DNA of 64,000 bases from an uncultured Emticicia sp. (lineage in GTDB: Bacteria > Bacteroidota > Bacteroidia > Cytophagales > Spirosomataceae): the NCBI RefSeq assembly GCF_937903345.1, contig NZ_CALCZQ010000030.1, forward strand, positions 62,001 through 126,000, read 5' to 3'. This document shows, piece after piece, positions 54,301-63,283 of this stretch. The position numbers and the translations under genes are program-made. The notes beneath the pieces are model-generated. The model was given only the letters and a program-made list of their open reading frames with translations, made no database searches and was not told the DNA's origin. Positions within the stretch are counted from its first letter, which is position 1; each line of letters opens with the position of its first letter.

Positions 54301-55012
54301 ATGAAACCGAAAATATATCTTTTGCTGATATTGAATTGTTTGATTATTAGTGCGGTTGCCCAAAATAAAACTAAAAAATATCTTGAAGATAAATATTCAT
54401 GGTATGTATCGCTGAATCTTGGAAATGATGATGGTAGGTATCAAAAAATAGTGAAAGATGCCAATATGACTGGTTTAAAGGTGTAATTGTGATGGGAGGT
54501 CTGCTAAATCCCAACAAAAGGAATAAGGTATCTACTGTATTTTAGGGGGCGGAGTTAGCTTATCAATCAATTGGCCGTGACGTAGATTTTGTGAGCAATG
54601 CTATTGATAAGTTTTATGTGGCAAATCATTCTTTTTGTTCCAATGGTATTGCTCGATATTATCCTATTTTGTGGAGTTCAAAATTGAATCCGTATATTGA
54701 TGCTTTTTTTGTGCAAAACTTATCATAACAAGTGTTTTTCTGTAGCAAACCCTAGACTACAGTGAAACTTTGGCCGCCATAAATCGAATTGTGCCGAATT
54801 ATGGTGCATTAGTAGGACTTGGAATATAACTATCGGGACAACTGAAAAATAATTATCTTGGTATTGGTCTAAGTTTTCAGCAAGCCGAGGGCACTAAGAT
54901 TGTCAAGCTTAATAGTGACGAGATAAATAGTTCTTACATAATTTCAGATAAACAGATATTAACCAGTACCAATCAAATTGTAATGAAGATTGGAATGACT
55001 GGCTTTTTTTAA
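54301..55012 (+). pseudogene. Decayed outer-membrane beta-barrel gene
   Basis: Begins with a clean signal peptide (MKPKIYLLLILNCLIISAVA) and stops after 61 codons. Pieces in other frames still read as barrel strands: IGRDVDFVSNAIDKFYVANH, WSSKLNPYIDAFFVQNLS, LKNNYLGIGLSFQQAEG, and an end TNQIVMKIGMTGFF with the terminal aromatic. Several frameshifts and stops separate them. It resembles the barrel family of 32177. Confidence 0.75.
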
Positions 55013-55146
55013 GAAAATTGTAAATTAATTTTAACACCTAAATCTTAGCAGTGTCGAATTTGGGGTTTCCTAAAAATTAGTTATAATCTTGCTTAAACCT
55101 ATTGTCCCATAATTTAAGAAAATATCTTATTATTTTCATTCAATTA

Positions 55147-56427
55147 TTATGATACAACAGTCTCAGCCAATACCTGATAGCTATAGGCCAATCCAATTGC
55201 CACACTATTAAAATTATCACCCGATTTGATTTTATCTGAACCAAAACGTCGAGTAAAAATATTGTTTAATGGACGCACCATCGATGTGCCTCCTGTCATA
55301 AATACAACATCAACTTCATCAGTTTTTATCTGATTTTTATCTAGAAATTCCTGCAAATACTCCTCAATTTTATCCACGTTTTTTTTAATAATTTCTTTTG
55401 AAAATGATTGTATTGATATGGGTTCATTGATGGAAATTTCGCTTTCATTAAATTCAAAAATAGCATCATCAGACCTCGTTAGATCGATTTTAACTTTTTC
55501 GATTTGTTTGAAAAGTACATATCCTAAATTCTGTTCAATCAAAGTTTGGAGATTCTTTACTCGATAATCTTTACCAGAATATTGGTAAGATTTGGCAATA
55601 CTCAACTTCATACGAAGAGAGTCAAGAAAATTCATTTTTTCCCATGAACAAATGCTGTAAAAATAGGAAAGAGGTAAATCAATCGGTTTTCCGGGAGTAA
55701 ATGCCTCTTTTACGCCACGCCCAAAATGCGGTGTGCCTTTGTGCCACATAATATCCGAATCAAAGCTATCGCCACCGATGTAAATGCCCCCTTGTGCGAG
55801 CATATCAGCTGTTCGGTCGGCTTTATTTATTGCTTCTGGGTTAAGTTTCATCAATGAAAAATCAGAAGTACCACCACCAAAGTCGGCCACCAAAACCAAT
55901 TGTTGATTTTCGATTTGACGCTCATACGTAAAAGCTGCTCCGATTGGTTCCATTTGAAAATAAAATTCTTCAAAACCAGCAATTTGTGCAGCTTTTGATA
56001 GTCTTTCTTGGGCTAAAGCATCATTTTCTGGGTTTTCATCAAAAACCACCGGGCGACCTATGACTGCCGTATTGATGTTTTCGCCCACAAATTCATCGGC
56101 TGTTTTTTTTAAATGTACTAAAATAAGGGCAACTAAATCCTCTGCACGATAACTTTTCGATCCGATTCTAGTATCAATAAAACTTTTATTTGGCAAAACT
56201 TTCTTGATAGATTTCATAAATCTCCCACGCATTCGATTCTGTACATAGAGAGAAATTGCCTCATATCCAACTGTAGGCACAACGGGCTCTTTCGAGTTAA
56301 TTGGTTCTGGAAAAAATAACAGTGAGGGGATAGTAAATAGTTTGACTAAATTATTAGTTTCAGTGTCAAGAATTGCGAGTGCTGAGTTGGTGGTGCCGAA
56401 ATCAATTCCGTAAATATATTTGCTCAT
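55147..56427 (-). CDS. Hsp70 family protein (YegD-like)
   Basis: About 426 aa from the ATG at 56427 (MSKYIYGIDFGTTNSALAIL); the in-frame ATG at 56463 adds an odd leader. ATPase motifs: GIDFGTTNSA (phosphate 1), LVADFGGGTSDFSLM (phosphate 2) and VVFMTGGTSMVRPL (adenosine). It lacks the long substrate-binding domain of DnaK, as YegD proteins do. Probably a specialised chaperone-like ATPase; partner unknown. Confidence 0.9.
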   Translation of the reverse strand: MSKYIYGIDFGTTNSALAILDTETNNLVKLFTIPSLLFFPEPINSKEPVVPTVGYEAISLYVQNRMRGRFMKSIKKVLPNKSFIDTRIGSKSYRAEDLVALILVHLKKTADEFVGENINTAVIGRPVVFDENPENDALAQERLSKAAQIAGFEEFYFQMEPIGAAFTYERQIENQQLVLVADFGGGTSDFSLMKLNPEAINKADRTADMLAQGGIYIGGDSFDSDIMWHKGTPHFGRGVKEAFTPGKPIDLPLSYFYSICSWEKMNFLDSLRMKLSIAKSYQYSGKDYRVKNLQTLIEQNLGYVLFKQIEKVKIDLTRSDDAIFEFNESEISINEPISIQSFSKEIIKKNVDKIEEYLQEFLDKNQIKTDEVDVVFMTGGTSMVRPLNNIFTRRFGSDKIKSGDNFNSVAIGLAYSYQVLAETVVS

Positions 56428-56589
56428 GCGTAATTTCAAAGGTGGGAAAGTAAAACAGGCCAATATTAAAAATGGTTTCGTAGTTGGCAGTATAATTTTT
56501 TAATTTTGCTGAATAATAGCCCAATTTTAAAAATTTTGCAACAATGAAAAATGTTTTATGTTGTTTTTTTGATGTAATAACGAAAATAA

Positions 56590-57273
56590 TTACATACTTT
56601 CAGCAAGGTCACGAACTTGACCTTTATCGCAGTAGAGTGTACGGTGCGGAAAGCGTTCGATCAACTCAAAATCATGCGTTGCCATTAACACAGCGGTATT
56701 CGATTTCTCGTTTATATCAAGAAAAAGTTTTAAAATCTCTAATGACATTTCGGGATCAAGGTTTCCTGTTGGCTCATCGGCCAAAATAATATCTGGTTTA
56801 TAGAGTAACGCTCGGGCTATGCCTACTCTTTGTTGTTCACCTCCTGAGAGTTGGTGTGGCATTTTTTCTAGAATATGGGGTAGATTTACTAATGAAAGTA
56901 CTTCGGTAATTCGTTCGTCCATTTCTGTTTTTTCAGTCAAACCCATTGCATTTAAATAAAAACGAAGATTTTTGTTAATATTTCTATCGCTTAATAACTG
57001 AAAATCTTGAAAAACAATACCGATATTTCTTCTAAGATAAGGTATTTGGGATCGTTTCAGAGCGTGAAGCTCAAAGCCGCCTACAACGCCGGTACCTTTT
57101 TCGAGCCAAAGGTCAGCGTAAAGTGTTTGTAAAAGAGAGGATTTTCCACTACCAGTTCTGCCAATTAGATAGACAAATTCTCCTTTTTGAATACTAAAAT
57201 TTACATCCGACAAAACCAATTGGTCTCGTTGGTAAATGAAAGCATTTTGAAGTGAAATAACCGAACTTTCCAT
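56590..57273 (-). CDS. ftsE: Cell-division ABC ATPase FtsE
   Basis: 227 aa. Walker A GRTGSGKSS, Q-loop FQDFQLL, signature HQLSGGEQQR, Walker B IILADEPTGNLD and switch His in ATHDFELI. The sequence and length match FtsE, which pairs with FtsX to activate cell-wall hydrolases at the septum. ftsX is not in the window, as in many Bacteroidota. Confidence 0.9.
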   Translation of the reverse strand: MESSVISLQNAFIYQRDQLVLSDVNFSIQKGEFVYLIGRTGSGKSSLLQTLYADLWLEKGTGVVGGFELHALKRSQIPYLRRNIGIVFQDFQLLSDRNINKNLRFYLNAMGLTEKTEMDERITEVLSLVNLPHILEKMPHQLSGGEQQRVGIARALLYKPDIILADEPTGNLDPEMSLEILKLFLDINEKSNTAVLMATHDFELIERFPHRTLYCDKGQVRDLAESM

Positions 57274-57282
57274 AATTAATTA

Positions 57283-57366
57283 AGAATTAAGAATTAAGAA
57301 TGAGAAATGATTGACCAAAATGATAAATCATTCTAATTCTTAATTCTTAATTCTACGTTCTTAATT
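57283..57366. repeat. Intergenic AATTAAGAATT element, second locus
   Basis: TTAAGAATTAAGAATTAAGA, a spacer, then AATTCTTAATTCTTAATTCT form a long AT-rich stem. It shares words with 44786-44885. Confidence 0.75.
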
Positions 57367-57371
57367 AAAAA

Positions 57372-58031
57372 TTATTTTCCGTTTGCTTTAGCGTGGTCAG
57401 CTAAAAACTTAGCTAAACCGCTATCAGTCAATGGGTGATTCAATAAAGCCATGATAGCTGAAAGTGGGCCTGTCATTACATCCGAACCGATTTTAGCACA
57501 TTGTAAGATATGCAGTGGATGACGCACCGAAGCAGCTAAGATTTGTGTTTCAAATCCGTAGTTGTCATAAATTGTACGAATATCCTCAATTAAAATCATA
57601 CCATCTGACGAAATATCATCTAAACGACCAACGAATGGCGAAACGTAAGTTGCACCAGCTTTGGCAGCTAAAAGAGCTTGACCAGCCGAAAATACTAATG
57701 TACAATTGGTTTTGATACCTCTTTCTGAAAAATATTTGATTGCTTTGATACCATCTTTAATCATTGGTATTTTGACAACAATCTGCTCGTCGATTTCGGC
57801 TAATTCTTCTCCTTCGGTAATCATTTCCTCGAAAGTAGTAGCAATCACTTCAGCACTTACATCGCCATCTACAATATCGCAGATTGCTTTATAATGACGC
57901 ATAATGTTGTTTTTGCCAGAAATACCTTCTTTGGCCATTAATGATGGATTGGTGGTTACGCCATCAAGAATACCGAGGTCTTGTGCTTCTTGAATGTCTT
58001 TGAGAGAGGCTGTATCAATAAAAAATTTCAT
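57372..58031 (-). CDS. fsa: Fructose-6-phosphate aldolase / small transaldolase
   Basis: 219 aa. Schiff-base Lys87 in EQIVVKIPM, with FIDTASLKDIQEAQDLGILD at the start and DGVTTNPSLMAKEG. This is the short (about 220 aa) FSA/TalC type of transaldolase. It either splits fructose-6-phosphate or transfers dihydroxyacetone; sequence alone cannot decide. Single gene. Confidence 0.93.
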   Translation of the reverse strand: MKFFIDTASLKDIQEAQDLGILDGVTTNPSLMAKEGISGKNNIMRHYKAICDIVDGDVSAEVIATTFEEMITEGEELAEIDEQIVVKIPMIKDGIKAIKYFSERGIKTNCTLVFSAGQALLAAKAGATYVSPFVGRLDDISSDGMILIEDIRTIYDNYGFETQILAASVRHPLHILQCAKIGSDVMTGPLSAIMALLNHPLTDSGLAKFLADHAKANGK

Positions 58032-58144
58032 GGAGAAAAATACCCCTATCCCTTAAATAGGGACTTTTGGTTGGGAACTTCTATGTTATGGGGCAATTTG
58101 ACATAGAAGTTACTAATATATTGATTCGAATAAGTCAAAAAAAA

Positions 58145-58221
58145 AGGCAAATTCACCGCTCGACCACAGTACCCTTGCTTCGGTCAAGACCTGGGGGATT
58201 CAGCAGGAGCTGGTAATTTGC
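58145..58221 (-). ncRNA. ffs: Signal recognition particle RNA (small bacterial type)
   Basis: The minus-strand transcript starts and ends with the pairing words GGCAAATTAC and GTGAATTTGCC. Inside is the SRP apical stem CCCCCAGGTCTTGACCGAAG followed by CAAGGGTA, equivalent to the conserved AGGTC...GGAAGCA core that binds Ffh. It is followed on the minus strand by a nine-T run. A perfect promoter precedes it. I assign it by motif and pairing; the length (about 77 bases) is a little short for the family. Confidence 0.75.
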
Positions 58222-58225
58222 CGAT

Positions 58226-58256
58226 ACAAAAATAGTAATTTTTTGACTGTCCGCAA
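58226..58256 (-). promoter_or_regulatory. Consensus promoter of the SRP RNA
   Basis: On the minus strand TTTG (58256-58253), 19 bases, TATTTTTG (58233-58226). Same spacing as the tRNA promoter. The RNA begins about five bases further on. Confidence 0.85.
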
Positions 58257-58450
58257 ACGTTTTTTGTGCAATTTAATAGTTTTTTGATTATTAGTAACAA
58301 TAAATGGGTATAAATAACTGATTATCAGTTGTTTGTCGAGAATTGTTTGAAGATTAAAAAAAATTAAGGTGATTTATCATATTTTTTAATTGACCTTCAT
58401 TGTATTTTTGTTTGTTTTCGAATTATTCCTAACTTAATACTTTTAAAATT

Positions 58451-58786
58451 ATGATACAGAAAGTAGTTCTTTGGTTTTTTGTGGTTTTGTTTGGCGTTTT
58501 TGCTCTTGTACAGTACAATGACCCCGATCCTTATGTGTGGATTCCTATTTATCTGATTCCAACGTATTTATGTTATTATAAGCTGAAGGGGAAAGGTGAT
58601 AAGGTGATGTATTTTAGCATTGGTTTGTTGTTTTTGATGTGGTCAATCAATCAATTTCCACCTGAGTGGGAGGGAGTCTTGCTTAATCAAGGCATGAAAA
58701 CTGTTAATATTGAGTTAGGGCGTGAGTCGCTTGGCTTAGGTTGCTGTACAATTGGTATGTGGCTTTGTGCAGTTTTGAAGAATTAG
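58451..58786 (+). CDS. Transmembrane 220 (TMEM220) family protein
   Basis: 111 aa, three to four helices. ALVQYNDPDPYVWIPIYLIP is the family hallmark, with the DPD motif between helices 1 and 2. Function unknown. TATTTTTG at 58403-58410 is a likely -7 box. Confidence 0.88.
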   Translation: MIQKVVLWFFVVLFGVFALVQYNDPDPYVWIPIYLIPTYLCYYKLKGKGDKVMYFSIGLLFLMWSINQFPPEWEGVLLNQGMKTVNIELGRESLGLGCCTIGMWLCAVLKN

Positions 58787-58804
58787 TGATTGTTGACCGA
58801 TTTA

Positions 58805-58885
58805 TTGGAAAACTGGTTATAAAATAAAATTGGTTATTGGGAACTTGCAATTATAAAACGAATTTTCCAATAACCAGTTTCCCAA
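58805..58885. terminator. Hairpin between convergent TMEM220 and ligA genes
   Basis: TTGGAAAACTGGTTAT (58805-58820) pairs with ATAACCAGTTTCCCAA (58870-58885) with one mismatch; GGTTATTGG (58832-58840) and CCAATAACC (58867-58875) give an alternative inner stem. Confidence 0.5.
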
Positions 58886-58907
58886 TACCTCAATAACTAA
58901 TTTATGA

Positions 58908-60980
58908 CTACTCAAGCATCGCCATAAATTCTTCTTCTGAAATCATTTTGACGTTAAGCTTTTGGGCTTTTTGTATTTTTGATGTCCCGGGTTTTTCGCC
59001 TACAATCAGGAAATCTAATTTTCCGGAAACACCACTAACGACTTTTCCACCATTGGCTTCTATTTTTTGTTCGAGTGCTTCGCGTTCAAAATTGGCAAAT
59101 GTACCTGTATAAAGGAATGTTTTTTCCATAAGTTGATAGCCTTCCATTTCTTTTACTTCATCTTGTGCTGAAAACTGTAAACCTGCCAAACGTAATTTTT
59201 CGATAAAAACTTGGTTTTCTTCGCTTTGGAAAAATTCTATAATACTTTGGGCAATTTTATCACCAATTTCTGGAGCTGTGCGAAGGGTTTCATAGTCGGC
59301 GTTTTTGATAGAATCAATATTTTTGAAGAAACTCGCCAGTTTTTCGGCCACTGTAGCTCCGACATAACGAATTCCAATACCAAAAAGAACTTGTTTGAAA
59401 GGTGCTTGCTTCGATTTTTCTATGCCTTCTAAGATATTTTGAACAGTTTTATCTTTGAAACCTATCTTTCTGATTTTTCCAGTGAGTTCATCTTCGATTA
59501 TTTTTTCGAGTCCGAAAAGTTTATCGTAAGTCAAATCGTATAAATCTGTGATGTCGTTGACCAAGCCTTTATCGTAAAGAAGTTCAATTTTTCCTTCACC
59601 CAAACTATCAATGTTCATGGCTTTACGATGAATAAAATGCTCAATTCGGCCACGAATTTGTGGCGGACAACCTTTTTCGTTAATGCAATAGTGATTGGCT
59701 TCGCCTTCTTTTCTAGTCAATACTCCTCCACATTCGGGGCAAGTAGTCGGATAAACAATTTCTTGTGTGTTGAACATATCTCGCTTCGACAAATCCACGG
59801 CCGTGACTTTCGGAATAATTTCGCCACCTTTTTCTACTAAAACAGTATCACCGATTCTCAGCCCCAAACGCTCAATTTCGTTGGCATTGTGCAATGATGC
59901 ACGCTTTACAGTTGTGCCAGATAAGTGTATTCCCTTGCCATTTAGTTTTTCGTTATCAAGTTCTGCCACCGGTGTAATTGCTCCTGTACGACCAACTTGG
60001 TAGGTAACAGCTTTCAAAATAGCAGGTTTCGATTCTGCTTTGTATTTATAGGCTATGGCCCAACGAGGACTTTTGGCAGTATAACCCAGTTCGGCTCTTT
60101 GGGCAATCGAATTGAGTTTAATTACGATGCCATCAGTTGCCAATGGTAATGTAAAACGTTTTTCGTCCCAGAGTTTGATATATTCTATAACTAATTGAAT
60201 ATCAGTACATTTTTGCCAAGTTGGTGAAACATTAAAGCCTAAGTTTTTGAGTGCAACAAGGCTCTCTTCGTGCGTTGCAAAAACTTCTTTATCAGATAAA
60301 AATTGATAAACGTAAGCATCTAGTCCACGACGTGCGACTTCGGCCGAATCTTGTAATTTGAAACTTCCAGATGCGGCATTTCGTGCATTGGCGTAACTTT
60401 CTTCGCCTGCGGCTTCTGCATCGACGTTCATTTTCTCGAATGATGAATAGGGAAGAAAGCCTTCACCGCGAATTTCAAAAGCCCCTATAGCTCCAGATGG
60501 AGGCGTTTTTATTTTGAGGGGTAAAGTTTTTAGTGTCTTTACATTATTCGTAATATCATCGCCTCTAACGCCATCACCACGAGTTACGCCACGAACAAAA
60601 ATGCCGTTTTCGTAGGTCATTGAAAGCGAAATTCCATCGAATTTTAGTTCACAAATATATTCGTAGGCTTCGCCATTGAGTCCTTTTTTTACTCTTTCGT
60701 CGAAATCAATGAGTTCTTGTTCGTTGTAAGTATTTGCCAACGAAAGCATAGGATAACGGTGTTCGACACTCGCAAAGTTTTTAGTAATTGTGCCGCCCAC
60801 ACGATGCGTTGGCGATTCGGGTAATTTAAGGTCGGGATATTGATTTTCGAGCGATTCTAACTCTTTCAATAGTACATCAAAATCTTGGTCAGAAATCTCC
60901 GAAATGCTATCCATATAATAACGTTGGTTATAATAATTTAGCTTTTCGCTTAGTTCGCTTATGCGTTCGGCAGGATTCAT
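58908..60980 (-). CDS. ligA: NAD-dependent DNA ligase
   Basis: 690 aa, full length. Adenylation Lys113 in CELKFDGISLS, NAD-binding Ia region YYMDSISEISDQDFDVLLKE, then OB fold, the four-Cys zinc finger (CPECGGVLTR ... HYCINEKGCP), HhH repeats and a C-terminal BRCT domain (EMEGYQLMEKTFLYTGTFAN). Seals nicks in replication and repair. Stands alone. Confidence 0.98.
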   Translation of the reverse strand: MNPAERISELSEKLNYYNQRYYMDSISEISDQDFDVLLKELESLENQYPDLKLPESPTHRVGGTITKNFASVEHRYPMLSLANTYNEQELIDFDERVKKGLNGEAYEYICELKFDGISLSMTYENGIFVRGVTRGDGVRGDDITNNVKTLKTLPLKIKTPPSGAIGAFEIRGEGFLPYSSFEKMNVDAEAAGEESYANARNAASGSFKLQDSAEVARRGLDAYVYQFLSDKEVFATHEESLVALKNLGFNVSPTWQKCTDIQLVIEYIKLWDEKRFTLPLATDGIVIKLNSIAQRAELGYTAKSPRWAIAYKYKAESKPAILKAVTYQVGRTGAITPVAELDNEKLNGKGIHLSGTTVKRASLHNANEIERLGLRIGDTVLVEKGGEIIPKVTAVDLSKRDMFNTQEIVYPTTCPECGGVLTRKEGEANHYCINEKGCPPQIRGRIEHFIHRKAMNIDSLGEGKIELLYDKGLVNDITDLYDLTYDKLFGLEKIIEDELTGKIRKIGFKDKTVQNILEGIEKSKQAPFKQVLFGIGIRYVGATVAEKLASFFKNIDSIKNADYETLRTAPEIGDKIAQSIIEFFQSEENQVFIEKLRLAGLQFSAQDEVKEMEGYQLMEKTFLYTGTFANFEREALEQKIEANGGKVVSGVSGKLDFLIVGEKPGTSKIQKAQKLNVKMISEEEFMAMLE

Positions 60981-61105
60981 AGTCGGCTTTTTATTTGGTG
61001 AACCTAATTTTATAAGTTATATTTTCTTCGACAATCATACTCAGTAAAGTTGACAAAGTGCAAATCTTTTATACAATATTCGACGCAATTTATAAATATT
61101 TCATT

Positions 61106-61134
61106 AAAAAAGCCTGCTTTTTGGAGCAGGCTTT
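61106..61134 (-). terminator. Terminator after frr
   Basis: AAAGCCTGCT (61109-61118) and AGCAGGCTTT (61125-61134), six-base loop; on the minus strand followed by TTTTTT. Confidence 0.92.
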
Positions 61135-61169
61135 CTATTGTTTTGCACAATTTGGAAAATTGTACTAGA

Positions 61170-61730
61170 CTATACTTGCATAATATCTTTTTCTTTTTCA
61201 GCCATTAATTGTTCGGCTTTTGTGATATAGCTATCAGTCATTTTTTGAATGCGATCTTCTGCTTTTTTTACTTCATCTTCTGAGCCACCATCTTTTTGAA
61301 TTTTCTTCAATTCTTCATTTGCTTCTTGTCGAACCTTGCGGATATTTACACGAGCAACTTCAATTTCGTTTTTAGCTTTCTTTACTAATTCTCTACGACG
61401 CTCTTCGGTCAATGGTGGAATATTCAGGCGAATCATTTCTCCATCGTTGGCTGGTGAAAGGCCAATATTTGAATTGATGATGGCACGCTCAATATCGTTG
61501 ATGAGCTTACGTTCAAAAGGCTTAATTGCAATTGTGCGAGCATCAGGAGTGCTAATTGATGAAACTTGACTTAGTGGCGTAGGCGAACCGTAGTATTCAA
61601 CCTGAATTCCATCGAGCATTTGGGTAGAAGCACGCCCCGCTCTGATTTTTGAAAGTTCGATTTGGGTATGTTTTAAGGCACGCTCCATCGTGTCTTTCGC
61701 CATATCAAGGACTAATTCTATTTCTTCCAT
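61170..61730 (-). CDS. frr: Ribosome recycling factor
   Basis: 186 aa, standard length. SKIRAGRASTQMLDGIQVEY, the conserved ISTPDARTIAIKPFERKLI and a long helical hairpin. Releases ribosomes after termination with EF-G. It follows pyrH after 47 bases, the usual order. Confidence 0.98.
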   Translation of the reverse strand: MEEIELVLDMAKDTMERALKHTQIELSKIRAGRASTQMLDGIQVEYYGSPTPLSQVSSISTPDARTIAIKPFERKLINDIERAIINSNIGLSPANDGEMIRLNIPPLTEERRRELVKKAKNEIEVARVNIRKVRQEANEELKKIQKDGGSEDEVKKAEDRIQKMTDSYITKAEQLMAEKEKDIMQV

Positions 61731-61777
61731 TTTATTAAACTTCGTATTTCTAAATTACAATATTTATAAATATTCAA

Positions 61778-62494
61778 TTAATCTCCTACCAAAGTGCCAA
61801 CATTTTCACCTTTTATTACTTTCATCAAATTTCCTGCAACATTCATATCAAACACGATGATTGGCATTTTGTTTTCTTTGCAAAGAGCAAAGGCCGTCAA
61901 ATCCATCACTTTTAGGTTTTTGTTAATGGCTTCTTCGTAACTTATTTTGTCATATTTGGTGGCGGTTGCATCTTTGCGAGGGTCTGCTGTGTAAACTCCG
62001 TCAACGCTTGTGCCTTTCATCAATACATCAACACCTAATTCGTTGGCTCTTAATGCTCCACCCGAATCGGTTGAGAAATATGGGTTTCCCGTTCCTGCTC
62101 CTAAGATTACGATACGACCTTTTTCGAGGTGACGAATCGCACGACGCCGAATAAATGGCTCGGCAACTTGTTCCATTTTGATGGCCGACATCAAACGAGT
62201 GTTTAATCCAGTTTTTTCTAAGGCACTTTGCACCGCCATACCATTGATTACGGTTGCAATCATGCCCATATAATCGCCTTGTTCACGGTCGATGCCAGAG
62301 CTTTGGCTCGCTCCACGAAAAATATTTCCACCACCGATTACGATTGCTACTTCACAACCCGCTTCAACAATAGATTTAATTTCTTGGGCGTATTGCGAAA
62401 GAATTTCAGAGTTAATAATTTGGCTTTTATCGCCACCGTTGAGGGCTTCGCCACTTAATTTTAGGAGGATTCGTTTGTATTTTAGTTCAGACAT
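61778..62494 (-). CDS. pyrH: UMP kinase
   Basis: 238 aa. Amino-acid-kinase fold: RILLKLSGEALNGGD, VAIVIGGGNIFRG, GTGNPYFSTDSGGALRANEL and VYTADPRKD. Phosphorylates UMP; essential. Upstream partners (tsf, rpsB) are not within the window. Confidence 0.98.
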   Translation of the reverse strand: MSELKYKRILLKLSGEALNGGDKSQIINSEILSQYAQEIKSIVEAGCEVAIVIGGGNIFRGASQSSGIDREQGDYMGMIATVINGMAVQSALEKTGLNTRLMSAIKMEQVAEPFIRRRAIRHLEKGRIVILGAGTGNPYFSTDSGGALRANELGVDVLMKGTSVDGVYTADPRKDATATKYDKISYEEAINKNLKVMDLTAFALCKENKMPIIVFDMNVAGNLMKVIKGENVGTLVGD

Positions 62495-62586
62495 TGAGGG
62501 AGTATTTTATAGCAAAGTTAGGGTTAAATTTTTGAGTTTGAAAAATTTTGAAGGGAGAAATTTGAATTGAATCATTTAAACAAGTA

Positions 62587-62623
62587 TGGCACACCTATTT
62601 GTCTTAAACAATAGGGTGTGCCA
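62587..62623. repeat. TGGCACACC hairpin, second locus
   Basis: TGGCACACCTATT pairs with AATAGGGTGTGCCA with one bulged base. It shares its stem with 28872-28908 and lies downstream of the biotin-carrier gene on the minus strand, upstream of pyrH. Confidence 0.6.
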
Positions 62624-62668
62624 ATCTTCAGCTTTAATTTTATCTAATAATAAGTCGAATTGCTTTTT

Positions 62669-63166
62669 TTACTCAAATTCAATAATTAATCTTCCTTTTT
62701 CTACACTATCACCAATGTTTGTCTTTATACTTTTTACAATCCCATCACCTATGGCTTTTATGGCGTTTTCCATTTTCATGGCTACTAAAATCAATAGTAC
62801 ATCTCCTTTTTTTACTTCATCGCCTACTTTTACTTTTATTTCATAAATTAAGCCCGGCATTGGAGCTTTTAGGTTATTGAGTTTAGTTGATGCCGTACTG
62901 CTCAGACCCATTTTTTCCAAAAGTAAATCTGTTCGGTTTTTAAGATTTACTATATGAATTGTTCCGTTGACTTTTAGTTTAAATATTTTTTCAACATAAT
63001 TGGCCTCAACAAGTTCGGCATTATAAACTTTATTATCTTTTATGATATGATAATGGTTATGAGAAATATATCTACAATCCCATGTAAAAGGTAGGTTATT
63101 AACTAAAATTCCTCCTTTTTCCTCTGAAATCTCAAAAGTTTGGTCGTTTATAATTGCTTTTTGCAT
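62669..63166 (-). CDS. Biotinyl carrier protein (acyl-CoA carboxylase BCCP-like)
   Basis: About 165 aa from the ATG at 63166; the in-frame ATG at 63253 adds 29 unlikely residues. The C-terminal biotinyl domain (about 95-165) has LVAMKMENAIKA with biotin-accepting Lys131 and PMPGLIYEIKVKVGDEVKKG. The N-terminal half is a small beta domain found in propionyl/methylcrotonyl-CoA-type carriers. The carboxylase subunits are not adjacent here. Confidence 0.88.
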   Translation of the reverse strand: MQKAIINDQTFEISEEKGGILVNNLPFTWDCRYISHNHYHIIKDNKVYNAELVEANYVEKIFKLKVNGTIHIVNLKNRTDLLLEKMGLSSTASTKLNNLKAPMPGLIYEIKVKVGDEVKKGDVLLILVAMKMENAIKAIGDGIVKSIKTNIGDSVEKGRLIIEFE

Positions 63167-63283
63167 GGTTGAAGTTTTTGTTTGAAACTGTTTAGATGTT
63201 GTGGCACATTTTTGAACTTCGTTTTCGTTAAAATTGTATTGTTTTAACAACATTCAACTCAAAACAACAATATGTAACAATAA

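Noticed and set aside
62292..62570. Gene on the + strand across pyrH
   Set aside because: Antisense to a clear UMP kinase with no motif of its own.
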